Shown here: in pieces, positions 52,690 to 63,455 of the stretch
Numbering within the stretch: the stretch's first letter is position 1
Layout of the letters: each line of letters begins with the position of its first letter
NCBI RefSeq assembly: GCF_964204645.1
Contig: NC_134031.1
Span: forward strand, 12,130,501-12,194,500
Reading direction: 5' to 3'
DNA: 64,000 bases
DNA from: Tubulanus polymorphus
Taxonomy: Eukaryota > Nemertea > Palaeonemertea > Tubulaniformes > Tubulanidae
Made by a program: the position numbers and the translations under genes
The notes under the pieces: model-generated
The model's database searches: none
Seen by the model: the letters and a program-made list of their open reading frames with translations, nothing else
What the model was told of the DNA's origin: nothing

Positions 52690-53890
52690 TTTCTATCAAA
52701 CTCTCCTGAGTTAACCTCAATAGGCTCACAATAGAAACGTGCAAAAGTGGAGGCATTCGACCAGCCTGCAGTCTCCATAATAGAATCTATTGGGACATCT
52801 ATGGCCTGAGCTTTGGATGAAGCCGCAGCCCTAATACTATGAGATTTGAATATATCAATATGGACACCAGTTTCTCTTAATCCATCTACTTGAAGTATCT
52901 TACAACACTAATAAACAAGTTCGTCCTATCTTCCCAAATTTTACTAGTTCTTTTCAAATATTCAGTAATCACAGGACAGATTCTCTCATCTCCCTCAAAT
53001 CCCCTAATTACAGCATCAGAGGGTGTATACCCAGGTCTGGAATGTTTTAGTGGAAATTAATTAATATCAAACGTAAACCTATACTCTGATTAATCCATCT
53101 TCATATTATCAATATCAAGTATACTTAATGTCTGCCTTCTTGCAGCTAAAACTAAGAATTACAGTTTTATTGGTCAACCTTTTCAAGCTTAGATTTTGAG
53201 TATCTGCCAAATCATTACGCAACCAGTCTAACACCTGATTAGCGTCCCATATAGTTTTGTATCTAGGTTGGGATGTTCTGCTATTGTAAACCCCTTTCTA
53301 CATGTAATAACGAATGGGTGAGACGCCAGAAACATATTCGAATCACTATTTTTTGCAAAGAACCATTTGAGATACAGCCGTTCGGGCTGTATTCAGTGCA
53401 CTATAACTAAGTCCACTATCAAATAATTCAGTCAGAAAATCTAGTGAACTATTTACATGTACAGGCATTGGATCAACCTTCCTTCTAATGAAATTGGTTC
53501 CATCTTTTGATATACGCGTCATATTGAGTCCGTGCGGATAACTTCCATGATTTCCACATAACTTCGGTAGTTCTCTTCGAAACATTTGTTGCCAGCATTG
53601 CTGTCCGGAAACCCTGCAGGCCAATAGAAAGAGTCTTTTCCTGAGTTGATGTAATTTTTCCTGGTTTGGTAATGTTAAACAAGTTGTCCGATCTTGGAAG
53701 CACTATTGGGATGTCCACTAGAATCTTTAGAAGGCCTGTAAACCAAGCTTGAGTCGTCCAACATAGTATGATAATAATTCTGTTTTGACACCTTGCCAGT
53801 CAAATCTTTTGAATACATGTTGCTATCAAACTGAAAGGCTCCATGATACATATCTGTCCAATTGTGCATTTTATCTAGAAGCAAATACAT
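52690..53890 (-). pseudogene. DIRS-like tyrosine recombinase
   Basis: N-terminal parts (53346-53718): LSARTQYDAYIKRWNQFH and SLDFLTELFDSGLSYSALNT, the typical core-binding domain. The catalytic end (52695-52862): FKSHSIRAAASSKAQAI and ETAGWSNASTFARFY, giving Arg, His-type and terminal Tyr positions. Intervening stops and frameshifts disable it. It would join circular cDNA to the target. Confidence 0.75.
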
Positions 53891-53899
53891 CTATTTCTG

Positions 53900-54260
53900 G
53901 ATACCCTAATCTAAACACAATCTTGTCAAAATTTTGTTCTGTCTAACAACCATTCTACGTCGTCATTAAAGTGCTGACTTTCAAAATCAGCTTCAGAATT
54001 CTGTGACCCTGGGACATGGGATGCAGATAGCCATATACTCCAATCAATGTACCATCCCATATTTCTTTTGCTAATTTGTTACAACCATTTTGTGCCACCC
54101 TTATGTTTTATGTAGGCAATCGCAGTTGTAATATCCATACAGAGGTGTATGTGAATGTCACGTTCGGTACTACAAAACGACTTCAGTGCAAAGTAACCAG
54201 CCAATAATTCAAAATAATTTATGGACAGCTCCTTTGAAATTTTCATATCTTTATATCGGT
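53900..54260 (-). pseudogene. DIRS-like RNase H domain
   Basis: Minus-strand reading: ELSINYFELLAGYFALKSF, HIHLCMDITTAIAYIKHKGG, a stop, then SASHVPGSQNSEADFESQHF. The Glu, Asp and Asp-containing blocks are in the RNase H order of DIRS elements. It bridges the reverse transcriptase and the recombinase. Confidence 0.65.
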
Positions 54261-55000
54261 GTCTGAAACTATTATAGAATCATCAATGTACCCTTTCTTT
54301 CGAAGTCTTGAATAAACAGGCTGAGAAATCTTAGTTTAAATCCTAGGCCCAGAGGCCAAACCATTTGGGATACTTGTATATTGATAAAGTTTACCCCATA
54401 TTGAAACCGCAAATAATTTCTATGTTCTGTTGCTATCGGTACACCATAGTAGGCATCCTGCACATCAATGGTCTGCATGATACAACCAGGTGTCATCATA
54501 CTTATAGCGGTTTCTAGGGTATCCAACTTAAAATGGTGATATTCGACGTACTCATTTAGTTTCATCAAATTGAGTATGACCCTATAGGCCCCTGGTTCTT
54601 TTTTGGGGTGAATGAATATATTAGACAGAAATACGCTGTCCACATGTTCCAACTGTTTCACAATTCCTTTGCTTTCTAATTTTCGGAGTTCATTTTTAAC
54701 GGGATCCTTAAACCTTATCTGATTTGGAACAAACTGCTGCCTAGGTAGTATGCCATCTTTGAATTCTATTGTACAGCCAGAGAAAGCCTTCAATATATTA
54801 CGATCTGATACGATTTTGTCCAGTTGGCATTAAACTACTCAAATTCCCTGCCAACTTTTCTGGAGCGGGATATTTTGATGTTAAATGAGAATAATAGGTC
54901 CCAGTACTCACCTCTAAATCTTTCTTTTTGTTTATCTTGTTTTGGTACTGGGTCCTGTTCTGATTCTGGTATGGCCCATTCCACATGGTACAGGCCTGGT
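54255..55000 (-). pseudogene. DIRS-like reverse transcriptase
   Basis: The open stretch 54272-54793 has SNIFIHPKKEPGAYRVILNL, LNEYVEYHHFKLDTLETAIS and TIDVQDAYYGVPIATEHRN, the fingers and palm A of DIRS-type enzymes. A shift near 54330 precedes GYIDDS (54267-54284), the catalytic palm C. The upstream 54798-54986 frame (EKLAGNLSSLMP) is the linker between gag and RT. Further gag-like sequence may reach about 55200. Confidence 0.75.
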
Positions 55001-55689
55001 GATTGTTTAAATACTGGTACTGGGAAATTTTTGATTCTTGAGAATTTTCATCAAAATTTTGTTGGTACTTCTATCCTCTGCCGATGTTGAAGGAATTGGT
55101 CGTAGATTTTGCTTTTATTTTTTAATTTTGGACTTGACAACGCCAAGTTGTTATTTACGTCAGTGACATTTTTCATGTAGGGCCTTTTGCCTTTAGCCTT
55201 GCCCTTAGTATCATATTTATCAGAAGTCTTTCTAGTACTAGCAGTTCTAGCACTACTTATAATTCAAACTTTTAGCCGTTGACCTCCAGTCGTGGGATTT
55301 CGCGCTTGAATTATTGATCGTTCCGCTAGACACACTATAGTCTGTGTAACAACTGCCTTTGGCAGCTGCTCTGTTCAATAAAGATTCTCTAAGGGAGAAG
55401 CTCTAGATACAAGAGAAACCTCCTTCGGAGGATCTGCCACATCTTTACACACCATAATTATTCATCATGAAAAATGTCAGAGTCTGCAAAAACTTATGTT
55501 TATTAGGAGTAAAAATATTTAACCAATGTTAAACTGCTAAAATCGGCGTGCAACTGATTGGCACAGGCGCAGTGCATATCTCATTGGATTTCTTAACTGG
55601 GAACCGAAACGATGTAGAATATTAATTACTTGAACACATTCAAAATAAAAGAGGAACCTGATCAAAGGTGATTTTTGTTCATTTGATTT

Positions 55690-57030
55690 AAAGATGGTTT
55701 TTATGCTTTGATGAATAAGGCCTCCCTAATTTTGCAAGGTCGGAATAGCCTTTGTCTAAAGTTTTGAATATATTTTGAATATCTTCTCACTAAAATTATT
55801 ATTACATGAGTGAAAAGTAGTGAGGTGTTGTCCAATTGCTGAATCATGTGAATTATTTTCTCTAACTCTGGTTGCCAGGTGCCTTTTGGTTTTACCAATG
55901 TAGTGTTTATATCACATAAACAGAAAAATCTATAAACCATCATGGCTTTCTGAGCTTTAGGAGGTGGACATTTTTGGGAGAAGCAATTCTTTAATTTGGT
56001 AGGAATTTGGTACAAAGGAGCATTGTAGATCGATTTCGAAATTGGTTATGAAGAGCTGTTTAATTTGGGCGCAAATTGAATGGATGGGTAGCCGACATAC
56101 GGTAGAGAAATGAAAAGAGAGACTTTATCCTCCGTGACAGTTTTTTCTTCAGTGACAAACTTAGAATTTAGAAATTTAACATAGTTCTCAAAGACATATG
56201 TGGGATAAGAATTTAGTTCAAACAGTTTCTTAAAGAAAATCGAATTCTTCACAGAGAATACTCCAATTGCTGCAAATGTTGTATACACTGAAGAGCATGG
56301 TATTAATGAGGCCTATTGTCAACTGACACATAAACGGACACATAGCATTGAAATTTAGAAGTTGCCCCATTGTTTGATGCTCTTCTGTTAACCCGCAAAA
56401 TAAAATTGTTACCAATTTCTTAAGGTACTTGAATCGGTGTGAAGAAAAGGTAATAAATTGGGACCAATTTCGAATTGGAGTTCATTGAGTTCAATTCATA
56501 AAAAACATATTATAACTGGTAGTTCTGAAAATACAGAAAATGTCGTCAACATATCTTAGGTATAAATGGGTTTGTGCTTGAACTTGGATAGCAAATTGTT
56601 CTCAAAATGCGCGACACAGAAATTAGCTAGAGTTGGACCTAATCATAGTTATACCAAATTCTTTGAATTAGCGATTATTGAAAATAATCATTCCTGAGGT
56701 TGCAATCTTGAGTAATTCTCTAAATTCTTGCAAAATGATATGTGAACAAAAAATGGTAGCAAGATATTGTAAAAACTAGAATAACGCCTTGCAGCCTTAA
56801 ATACCCCCTGCAACACACTCTCCCCTTCTTCGTAAGAATGGTTCATCTTAACAAGAAATTCAAGATGGCTATACTGGTAGCCATATTTGACGGCTGATGA
56901 CCTCCATTTTCGTAGGTGGTGAACATCATACCTGCCCCAATCATCACACCAAATTTCATCAATCAAAACAAGTTTCATGAAATCCATCAAGGATTGTAGA
57001 CTGTATTGTGCTAACAAGAATTCAAGATGG
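55690..57030 (-). pseudogene. Penelope-like retroelement: reverse transcriptase and GIY-YIG endonuclease
   Basis: Minus-strand pieces in order: a start region (56688-57017), ELLKIATSGMII, GPTLANFCVAHFENNLL (56600-56660) and YVDDIF-like residues (RYVDD region near 56560 in a shifted frame), a thumb-like block VSLFISLPYVGYPSIQF (56055-56110), and YIGKTKRHLATRV with SAIGQHL (55810-55890), a GIY-YIG nuclease core. The combination RT plus C-terminal GIY-YIG is specific to Penelope-like elements. It is frameshifted throughout. The DIRS-like copy lies immediately downstream. Confidence 0.65.
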
Positions 57031-58464
57031 CTGATACATTTATTGGAACTTTGATAGTGAGTCCAATTTTCCTGATGATAGTAAAGTTACATTTCATTTG
57101 AACATTCAGGTCAGTATCATCTCTTTATTGTGTCATGTAGCCTTAAAAGCAAGTCATGTACATGCATTTAATTATCTACTACTATGTCATAACGTACCTG
57201 CATTGGCATGGATGATATAGAGGCATATCACTTGATATTAACTTCAGGGCACTTTCCTGAAATACCAAAAGATAGACAGCTAAGAAACTAGGTAGTACAA
57301 TATTTGCTGGCCAATAAGTCAATTTTCTAGCCTCAGGTTTTTTAACCCAAAATATCATGATTAGATTAATGGCCAGATACAATCTGACATGAAAAATCAC
57401 TTCTCGATCTATGTCACTCTAATGCTCCCAAAGATTGTCAAAATCAAGAAGAGTGGTCAATATTTATTTAAGGTCATTATTTATTACCAATTACCTATTT
57501 TGAACTATTATGTCACTTTCTTTGCTTAATCACGCTTTATGAAATCCATGTATTTTAGGCTAAAAAACTACCATGAAATCCACATATTTGAGGCTAAAAT
57601 CTGGAATCGGCTTATTGGCCAGATAATACGGTATACAGTTCATAAAAAACAGCTATAAAGCAGCAGAATATCTTTTTTATAATATTTTAAAAATAAAGGG
57701 AATTATCATATATAATTGAAGCATTGGTAACTTATACTGTGGTACAGTAGTATTAAGTGGGTAACATTTGAAGGATGTAAGGAAATGGACAGACAGTGGT
57801 TGGCTGTACTACAGAATTTTTGTAATTTGGCTTAATGTATGATTTTCATTCATCAGGCTGAGAGTGAATATAACTTTTTGCTGAATGATTTCAATGAGGC
57901 TAATTGTATTGAATAAGCGCAGTAATTAAACTTCCGAACTCTCCGAACCTCTGAACCCTCAGCTACCTGGACAATGTGTTATTGGCTACTGGCTAAAGAT
58001 CAAGTGAAAGGAATTTCTTAAACAAGAGGCCCATGGGGAGGTATAAATTAGATCCATTTTCTCTATCTGCGTGAAGTAGTTATGCGATTGTGTAATGATG
58101 TCTTGCGCGAGTTGTTACTTCGCCCAGAATAAACCTTGGTTTTGCAGTCCGAGTTGAGCTGACTAGTACTTCGCTCAGAATGAACCCACGCGAGCTTTGA
58201 TGAACAGGTGCGCCATCGCGTATTGATGTACTGCGCGATTTCTTGTGATGAACAGATTTGACATTATTCAATCAATTCTGCAACAAACTGTTAAAACATC
58301 AACAAGGTTCCCGCGGGTCTTGGAAATCTTCAAAAACTTGTGAATTTGAAAAATCATTTTCCCAATTATGAAAATCTTTAATTCTTATAGAAATATGATG
58401 ATGTCTTTGAAAGTCTTGAGTAAGAATTTGTAGTGCGAAACGTTCTGTTTTATCGAAAAGGTCA
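57031..58464. other. No gene found
   Basis: Unique sequence. Short ORFs (for example 57182-57400) have no domain. The segment just before 58465 should hold a BEL 5' LTR, but no sequence matching the 3' end region (63456-64000) is present, so the 5' LTR seems lost. Confidence 0.4.
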
Positions 58465-59931
58465 GTGCCGCAGGTTACGAATCCAGTTGACGATGCTTGC
58501 AACCCAACGATACCTGCAGAGCATATGAGCAATAATGAAGGCGTTGAAGCGTGGTTAAACCATTCGGGGTTGAATCCTAGAGCCGTTGAATTCGACCCTC
58601 AGCATATACTACAGCCACCAGTAGACGCGTGGATTGACAATTTAACGTCTGGTCAAGTCACGACAGTACCGGTTGGAGAAACCAATGTTGTTTCAGTTCT
58701 TGCAAAATTGACCGTTGATCGAGACTTGCCATCCGTCGATTTGCCGATATTTGATAAATCACCGTTACAATGGCTCAGGTTCGTAGAGCAGTTCAACGTT
58801 CAGGTTCACACTAGACCTGATTTGACTGACAATAGGAAGATGGATCTCCTGCAATCTCATGTTCGTGGTGAGGCGAAAAGGGTGATACAGGATCTAGGGT
58901 TTACTGGCCGCAATTATGGTAAGGCGTTGAGTGAGCTCAAATCTATGTTTGGTAAAAAGGTTCTTGTAGCTAGGGCACATTTAAATAGTGTGACTTCTGG
59001 CCCAAATGTTGCATCCGGAAATTCAAATAGTTTGAGAGATTTCTACATAAGCATTAGAGATTGTATAATTGTTCTCGATCAATTGAATTATTTATATGAA
59101 TTATCTAGTGTAGAATTATTGCAAAGAGCAGCAAAACGACTGCCAGTAGATAAACGTTTAAAATGGAACGAATTTGTTAGCAATGTTGCTCGTAACAGAG
59201 AGCCAAATCTATCAGATTTGTGTAGTTGGTTGAAATCTCGTGTGGAGGCCCAATGTGGTCCATATGCTGTAAGTATTCCTGCTAAAGTTGTACAACAGCC
59301 TACTCAAATCCTAACAGCATATTCCGGAAATGGGAAAAAACTAGCTTCTGTTAATATGACTGGAGATAATAGTAAGCATCAAAATTTGGTTTGCTTGATT
59401 TGTTCAGAAAAACATAATGTATCTAGGTGTAAGGAGTTTATCGATAAGACAGTTAAAGATAGGTTTGAGTTTGCTAGGTCTAAAAGATTATGTTTTAACT
59501 GTCTGTATCCAGGTCATCAAGTTAATACTTGTCCTTCAAATATTTCTTGCAGGGTGTATAAGAAAAGGCATCACACTTGTCTTCATCGGGTACAGTACCA
59601 TCCTTCACCAGCTACCTTTATCAAAGGCAAGTTGCAGTCCAAACCTTTTCTGCCCTTAAGAAATCAGGCAAGCTCTGAACAAGGTACTGGTGAGCCAGAG
59701 AGTAATGAACCGTCCCTAATTAGGGCAGACAATTACAACACGGCTTCAGATGTTTTCCAGTCTGTTTACTTCCAAATTGTACTGGTCATAGTCAAAGGTC
59801 AAAATGGCTGCTGTATATCGACCTTTGCATTACTTGATAGCGCTAGTGAAATTAGTTTAATTGAGAGTGAATTAGCGGAGGATCTGGGTTTGAAGGGCGA
59901 CCAAACTATTACTAACAATGGATACGCGTAA
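58465..59931 (+). CDS. BEL/Pao Gag with protease N-part
   Basis: This open 488-aa frame encodes the structural protein. LPSVDLPIFDKSPLQWLRFV and RDFYISIRDCIIVLDQLNYL mark the BEL gag domain (about residues 90-290). LCFNCLYPGHQVNTCPSNIS (about 345-365) is an incomplete zinc knuckle followed by a Cys/His-rich second one. Near the end, FALLDSASEISLIESELA carries the DSAS protease active-site motif; DSA is unusual versus the DSG/DTG form but common in this family. The frame ends by a shift near 59925. Confidence 0.8.
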   Translation: MPQVTNPVDDACNPTIPAEHMSNNEGVEAWLNHSGLNPRAVEFDPQHILQPPVDAWIDNLTSGQVTTVPVGETNVVSVLAKLTVDRDLPSVDLPIFDKSPLQWLRFVEQFNVQVHTRPDLTDNRKMDLLQSHVRGEAKRVIQDLGFTGRNYGKALSELKSMFGKKVLVARAHLNSVTSGPNVASGNSNSLRDFYISIRDCIIVLDQLNYLYELSSVELLQRAAKRLPVDKRLKWNEFVSNVARNREPNLSDLCSWLKSRVEAQCGPYAVSIPAKVVQQPTQILTAYSGNGKKLASVNMTGDNSKHQNLVCLICSEKHNVSRCKEFIDKTVKDRFEFARSKRLCFNCLYPGHQVNTCPSNISCRVYKKRHHTCLHRVQYHPSPATFIKGKLQSKPFLPLRNQASSEQGTGEPESNEPSLIRADNYNTASDVFQSVYFQIVLVIVKGQNGCCISTFALLDSASEISLIESELAEDLGLKGDQTITNNGYA

Positions 59932-60463
59932 TTCTAGTGATTCAAAAATGTCCAAGAAGGTTTCATTTTCAGTGCGTTCCAGATATGACCCTGATGCGGA
60001 ATCTGTCATCGTTTCTTCAGCCTGGACACGTCAGGGTGAGTTTAATTGCCCTATTCAGTCACCTGACCACTTAAAACGTTATTCCCATCTACAAGGATTG
60101 CAGCTTAGCAAGATAGAATCGGGTAAAGTCAAAATTCTCATCGGAGCGAATGTTCCGAGGGCCCATATTCAATTAGAAATACGCCAGAATTCTGAGACTT
60201 ATTATGATGATCAGCCCATTGGAATACGTACACCACTCGATTGGTGCGTTATGGGGGTATCGTTGAATTGTAGTGTTTCTAGTCGCATTTATGTAAATTC
60301 TTCCGCTTCTGCTAACGATATTCTCAATGAACAAGTTGAGCGGTTCTGGAAAACTGAATCATTTGGGGTAGTTATTGACGATGAAAGACGTTGTCGCTCA
60401 GCGGAGGATAAACGCAGTTTTCAGATGTTAGAATCTTCGTGTCATTTGACGAAAGGTCACTGA
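59918..60463 (+). pseudogene. BEL/Pao linker between protease and reverse transcriptase
   Basis: The 181-aa frame (PIGIRTPLDWCVMGVSL, NEQVERFWKTESFGVV) is the known spacer that precedes the palm domain in BEL polyproteins. It overlaps the gag frame by 14 bp and ends by a frameshift into the next frame near 60460, so the polyprotein is broken twice here. Confidence 0.7.
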
Positions 60464-60464
60464 A

Positions 60465-62591
60465 GTGTGCATGCTTTGGGGTGACACCGAGGCCGTCATG
60501 CCAAATAACAGAAGACAAGCAGAATTGAGGTTCAGAAATCTTAAACGTCGCTTAAACAGTGACCCACGTCTCAGAGATGGCTATAGTAAGACGGTAAACG
60601 GTTATATCGAGAAAGGCCATGCGAGAAAAATAACACAGGAAGAGTTGGAATCAACAGGTAAGAAAACTTGGTTTTTACCGCATCATTGTGTAGTGAACCC
60701 GAATAAGCCGGATAAATTCCGTGTTGTCTTTGATGCAGCAGCCCTTCGCAATGGAGTGTCTTTAAACAATCAGCTGATGACAGGTCCCGACTTGATGAAT
60801 GGATTATTCAGTGTGTTACAGCGTTTTAGATTAGAAGATGTTGCTATAGTAGCAGACATCGAGGGTATGTTCCATCAAGTTCGGGTGCCTGAATCAGATT
60901 CTAATTCATTGTTGTTTTTGTGGTTAGAAGACATCACGGAAGACCGGTCTCCCGACGGTTATAAAATGACTGTCCACATTTTTGGGGCAGCCGATTCACC
61001 CTGCGCTGCAAACTATTGTGTTAAACGTACTGCGCGAGACAACTGTGAATTATTCAGTGACTTGGCTGTTCAAACAATTTTACATAATTTCGATGTTGAT
61101 GATTTGTTAAAGTCGGTTACAACTACATTTCAGGCTATTGAGTTATCTAAGGAGGTGGCTCAGATTTTGGCTCTTGGGGGCTTTCATCTAACAAAGTGGA
61201 TCAGCAATGACCGCCTTGTGTTAGCAGAAATTTCCAAATCTGAACGAGCTAAGCCACAACTTGACCTCGACTTACATGAGCTGCCGGTGATACGAGCACT
61301 GGGAGTCCGATGGGATGTTGAAGAAGACAACTTCGTTATAAAACCGGTGTCGAAAGATGAGAATCCGACTAAACGTCGTGTTGTGAGTACTGTGAGTTCG
61401 ATCTTTGACCCTTTGGGGTTCGTTTCACCATTCACTTTCCGAGCGAAGTGCCTCATCCAAGAGATATGGCGTCACGGGTACCATTGGGATGATGAAATCA
61501 GCGGTGAGCTGTTAATGAAGTGGAAAGAATGGCTCGGTGAACTTCAGGGTTTGTGTGCATTTCAGCTTGGTCGGCATCACCAGAGTCTCATTGTAGGAGA
61601 GTCGATAGTGGAGATGCACATCTTTGCCGATGCTTCGGAGGCTGGGTTTGGTGCTGTCGCTTATTTACACATCCCTTTACCTGATGGTGAGTTCGTTTGT
61701 TCCTTCCTTGCCTCAAAGACCAGAGTTTCCCCCATTAAACCATTTACCATTCCAAAACTGGAGCTAGAAGGTGCAGTGTTAGCAGTTCTATTGGTAAATA
61801 GTTTGAAAGATGCATTACATCAATTGAATTTCCAGCGGGTAATTTACTGGACAGATGCTCTGACTGTTCTCCGGTACATAAATAATAAAACTACACGGTT
61901 CAAGACGTTTGTGTTGAACACACTTACAAAGATTCTACAGAGTAGTGATGCTGAGCAGTGGATGCATGTTCCAACCCATTTAAATCCTGCTGACGCGTGC
62001 ACACGTGGTTTGTCCGCTAAAGACATTAGCAGTTCACATTTCATTCAAGGGCCTGATTTCCTGCAAAGTGATGAAAATGAATGGCCTGATCAAGAAGTCG
62101 TTCGAGGCCCTGTTATTGACTCTAATGATGTGAAAAGAATGCCTAAAACAAATATAAATTGTGTTGATTCCACTGTAAATTCTGTTGTTTGTAATTCTTC
62201 TAGTCTTTGGAAGATACCATCTATTGTTGACACAGAAGGTTTTTCCTCATGGATGCAACTAAAAAGGCATGTGGCCTGGGTGTCTAGAGCCACCTACAAG
62301 TCTGCTAAGGCAGTACCACGCCTGAGTAAGTTTTACAATTGTGATGCAACATCCAAGCGCTTGTTGTTTTCTGAAATCGTCGAGGCTGAAGACTCCTTAA
62401 TCATTGATGTTCAGTTACGACATTACCCTGAAGAGATTGATGCTATGAGGGCTGGAGTTCCTCTGCCAAAACGCAGTTCTCCTCTTCCTCTATGTTCGTT
62501 TTTTGATGGAAACGTTCTCTGTGTTACCAACCTGGTTATTATGTTTACTCATGATCTGCTCCTACATTCAGGTACAGAGCATGTTATATGA
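60465..62591 (+). CDS. BEL/Pao reverse transcriptase and RNase H
   Basis: The 708-aa frame is open. Palm A VADIEGMFHQVRV (about residue 130), HIFGAADSPCAANY, and catalytic NFDVDDLLKS (about 215), where the usual YVDD tyrosine is Asp. RNase H follows with EMHIFADASEAGFGAVAY (Asp, about 385), LELEGAVLAVLL (Glu), YWTDALTVLRY (Asp) and THLNPADACTRG (Asp). The Tyr to Asp change and the truncated end, where integrase sequence is deleted, make full activity unlikely. Confidence 0.85.
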   Translation: MCMLWGDTEAVMPNNRRQAELRFRNLKRRLNSDPRLRDGYSKTVNGYIEKGHARKITQEELESTGKKTWFLPHHCVVNPNKPDKFRVVFDAAALRNGVSLNNQLMTGPDLMNGLFSVLQRFRLEDVAIVADIEGMFHQVRVPESDSNSLLFLWLEDITEDRSPDGYKMTVHIFGAADSPCAANYCVKRTARDNCELFSDLAVQTILHNFDVDDLLKSVTTTFQAIELSKEVAQILALGGFHLTKWISNDRLVLAEISKSERAKPQLDLDLHELPVIRALGVRWDVEEDNFVIKPVSKDENPTKRRVVSTVSSIFDPLGFVSPFTFRAKCLIQEIWRHGYHWDDEISGELLMKWKEWLGELQGLCAFQLGRHHQSLIVGESIVEMHIFADASEAGFGAVAYLHIPLPDGEFVCSFLASKTRVSPIKPFTIPKLELEGAVLAVLLVNSLKDALHQLNFQRVIYWTDALTVLRYINNKTTRFKTFVLNTLTKILQSSDAEQWMHVPTHLNPADACTRGLSAKDISSSHFIQGPDFLQSDENEWPDQEVVRGPVIDSNDVKRMPKTNINCVDSTVNSVVCNSSSLWKIPSIVDTEGFSSWMQLKRHVAWVSRATYKSAKAVPRLSKFYNCDATSKRLLFSEIVEAEDSLIIDVQLRHYPEEIDAMRAGVPLPKRSSPLPLCSFFDGNVLCVTNLVIMFTHDLLLHSGTEHVI

Positions 62592-63325
62592 CGCTTTCAT
62601 TATAGTATTACGTAACTTTATCGGTCGTAGGGGTCCACCAGAAGAAATTTTCAGTGACAACGGTACAAATTTCGTAGGCGCTGATCGCGAATTGTCTCAA
62701 GCCATTAATAATTTTAACCAAAACCAGATTCATGAATTTCTCATTCAAAAGAAAATCAAGTGGCATTTCAACCCTCCGTATGCCCCACATTTCGGTGGTG
62801 CATGGGAAAGATTGGTTAAATCTACAAAAAGGGCTTTGAAAGGTGTTTTAAAGAATCATTTAGTATCTGACTCTGTCTTGCGCACTACACTTATTGAAAC
62901 AGAAGCTGCAATCAATAGTAGGCCTATAACGCATAACAGTTCACACCCTGATGACTTAACCCCTTTGACTCCGAATCATTCTTTTCCCTCCTGATATTGT
63001 TCACGACAAAGAAATATCAAGTAGAAAACGATGGCGGCAAAGCCAGGTCATTGCTGACCACTTGTGGCGGCGTTGGCTCCGTGAATACTTGCCTTCTTTA
63101 ACTGTCCGGGATAAGTGGACTGAAGAACGACAACAGGTGAAGTGTGGTGATCTGGTAGTACTACAAGATAATGTTTTACCTAGGGGTCAGTGGGATATGG
63201 CCAGGGTAGTTAGAGTATTTCCTGGTGAAGATGGTCGCGTTCGCGCTGCTCAAGTGAGGACTAAGTGTGGTGAGTTCTTGAGGCCTGTTGCTAAGATTTG
63301 TGTTCTGGGAGAACATTGTCAATAA
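62592..63325 (+). pseudogene. BEL/Pao integrase remnant and C-terminal domain
   Basis: After HDLLLHSGTEHV, the zinc-binding domain and first catalytic Asp are missing; the reading jumps in another frame (62503-62994) to RGPPEEIFSDNGTNFVGA (second Asp) and YAPHFGGAWERLVKSTKRAL (Glu). A shift near 62990 leads to the DUF5641-like tail (63062-63325: RRWLREYLPSLTVRDKW, GDLVVLQDN, RAAQVRTKCGEFLRPVAK). The integrase is therefore internally deleted by several hundred bp. Confidence 0.75.
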
Positions 63326-63455
63326 CTATAATATAATTAGTCAATATATTTGTTGAAAATTCATATTTGATTGAAGATTTAATGGGACTTATTCTATGAT
63401 CATTCATGTTTCTTTATTGTAGCTTATTGACGTCATTATATGGCGTCAAGGGGGT

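Larger units (their letters stand above)
52240..55612 (-). mobile_element. DIRS-like tyrosine-recombinase retrotransposon (decayed)
   Basis: The ends share inverted TTTCGGTTCCCAGTTAAGAG (52246-52265) and CTTAACTGGGAACCGAAACG (55590-55611). Between them, on the minus strand, are reverse transcriptase, RNase H and tyrosine recombinase in that order, as in DIRS elements, which integrate through the recombinase and lack a DDE integrase. At 3.4 kb it is shorter than typical members, and all genes are broken. Confidence 0.75.

Noticed and set aside
52240-55612. Gypsy-type element with integrase
   Set aside because: The recombinase blocks and RT motifs are DIRS-like, and no DDE integrase or LTR is seen.
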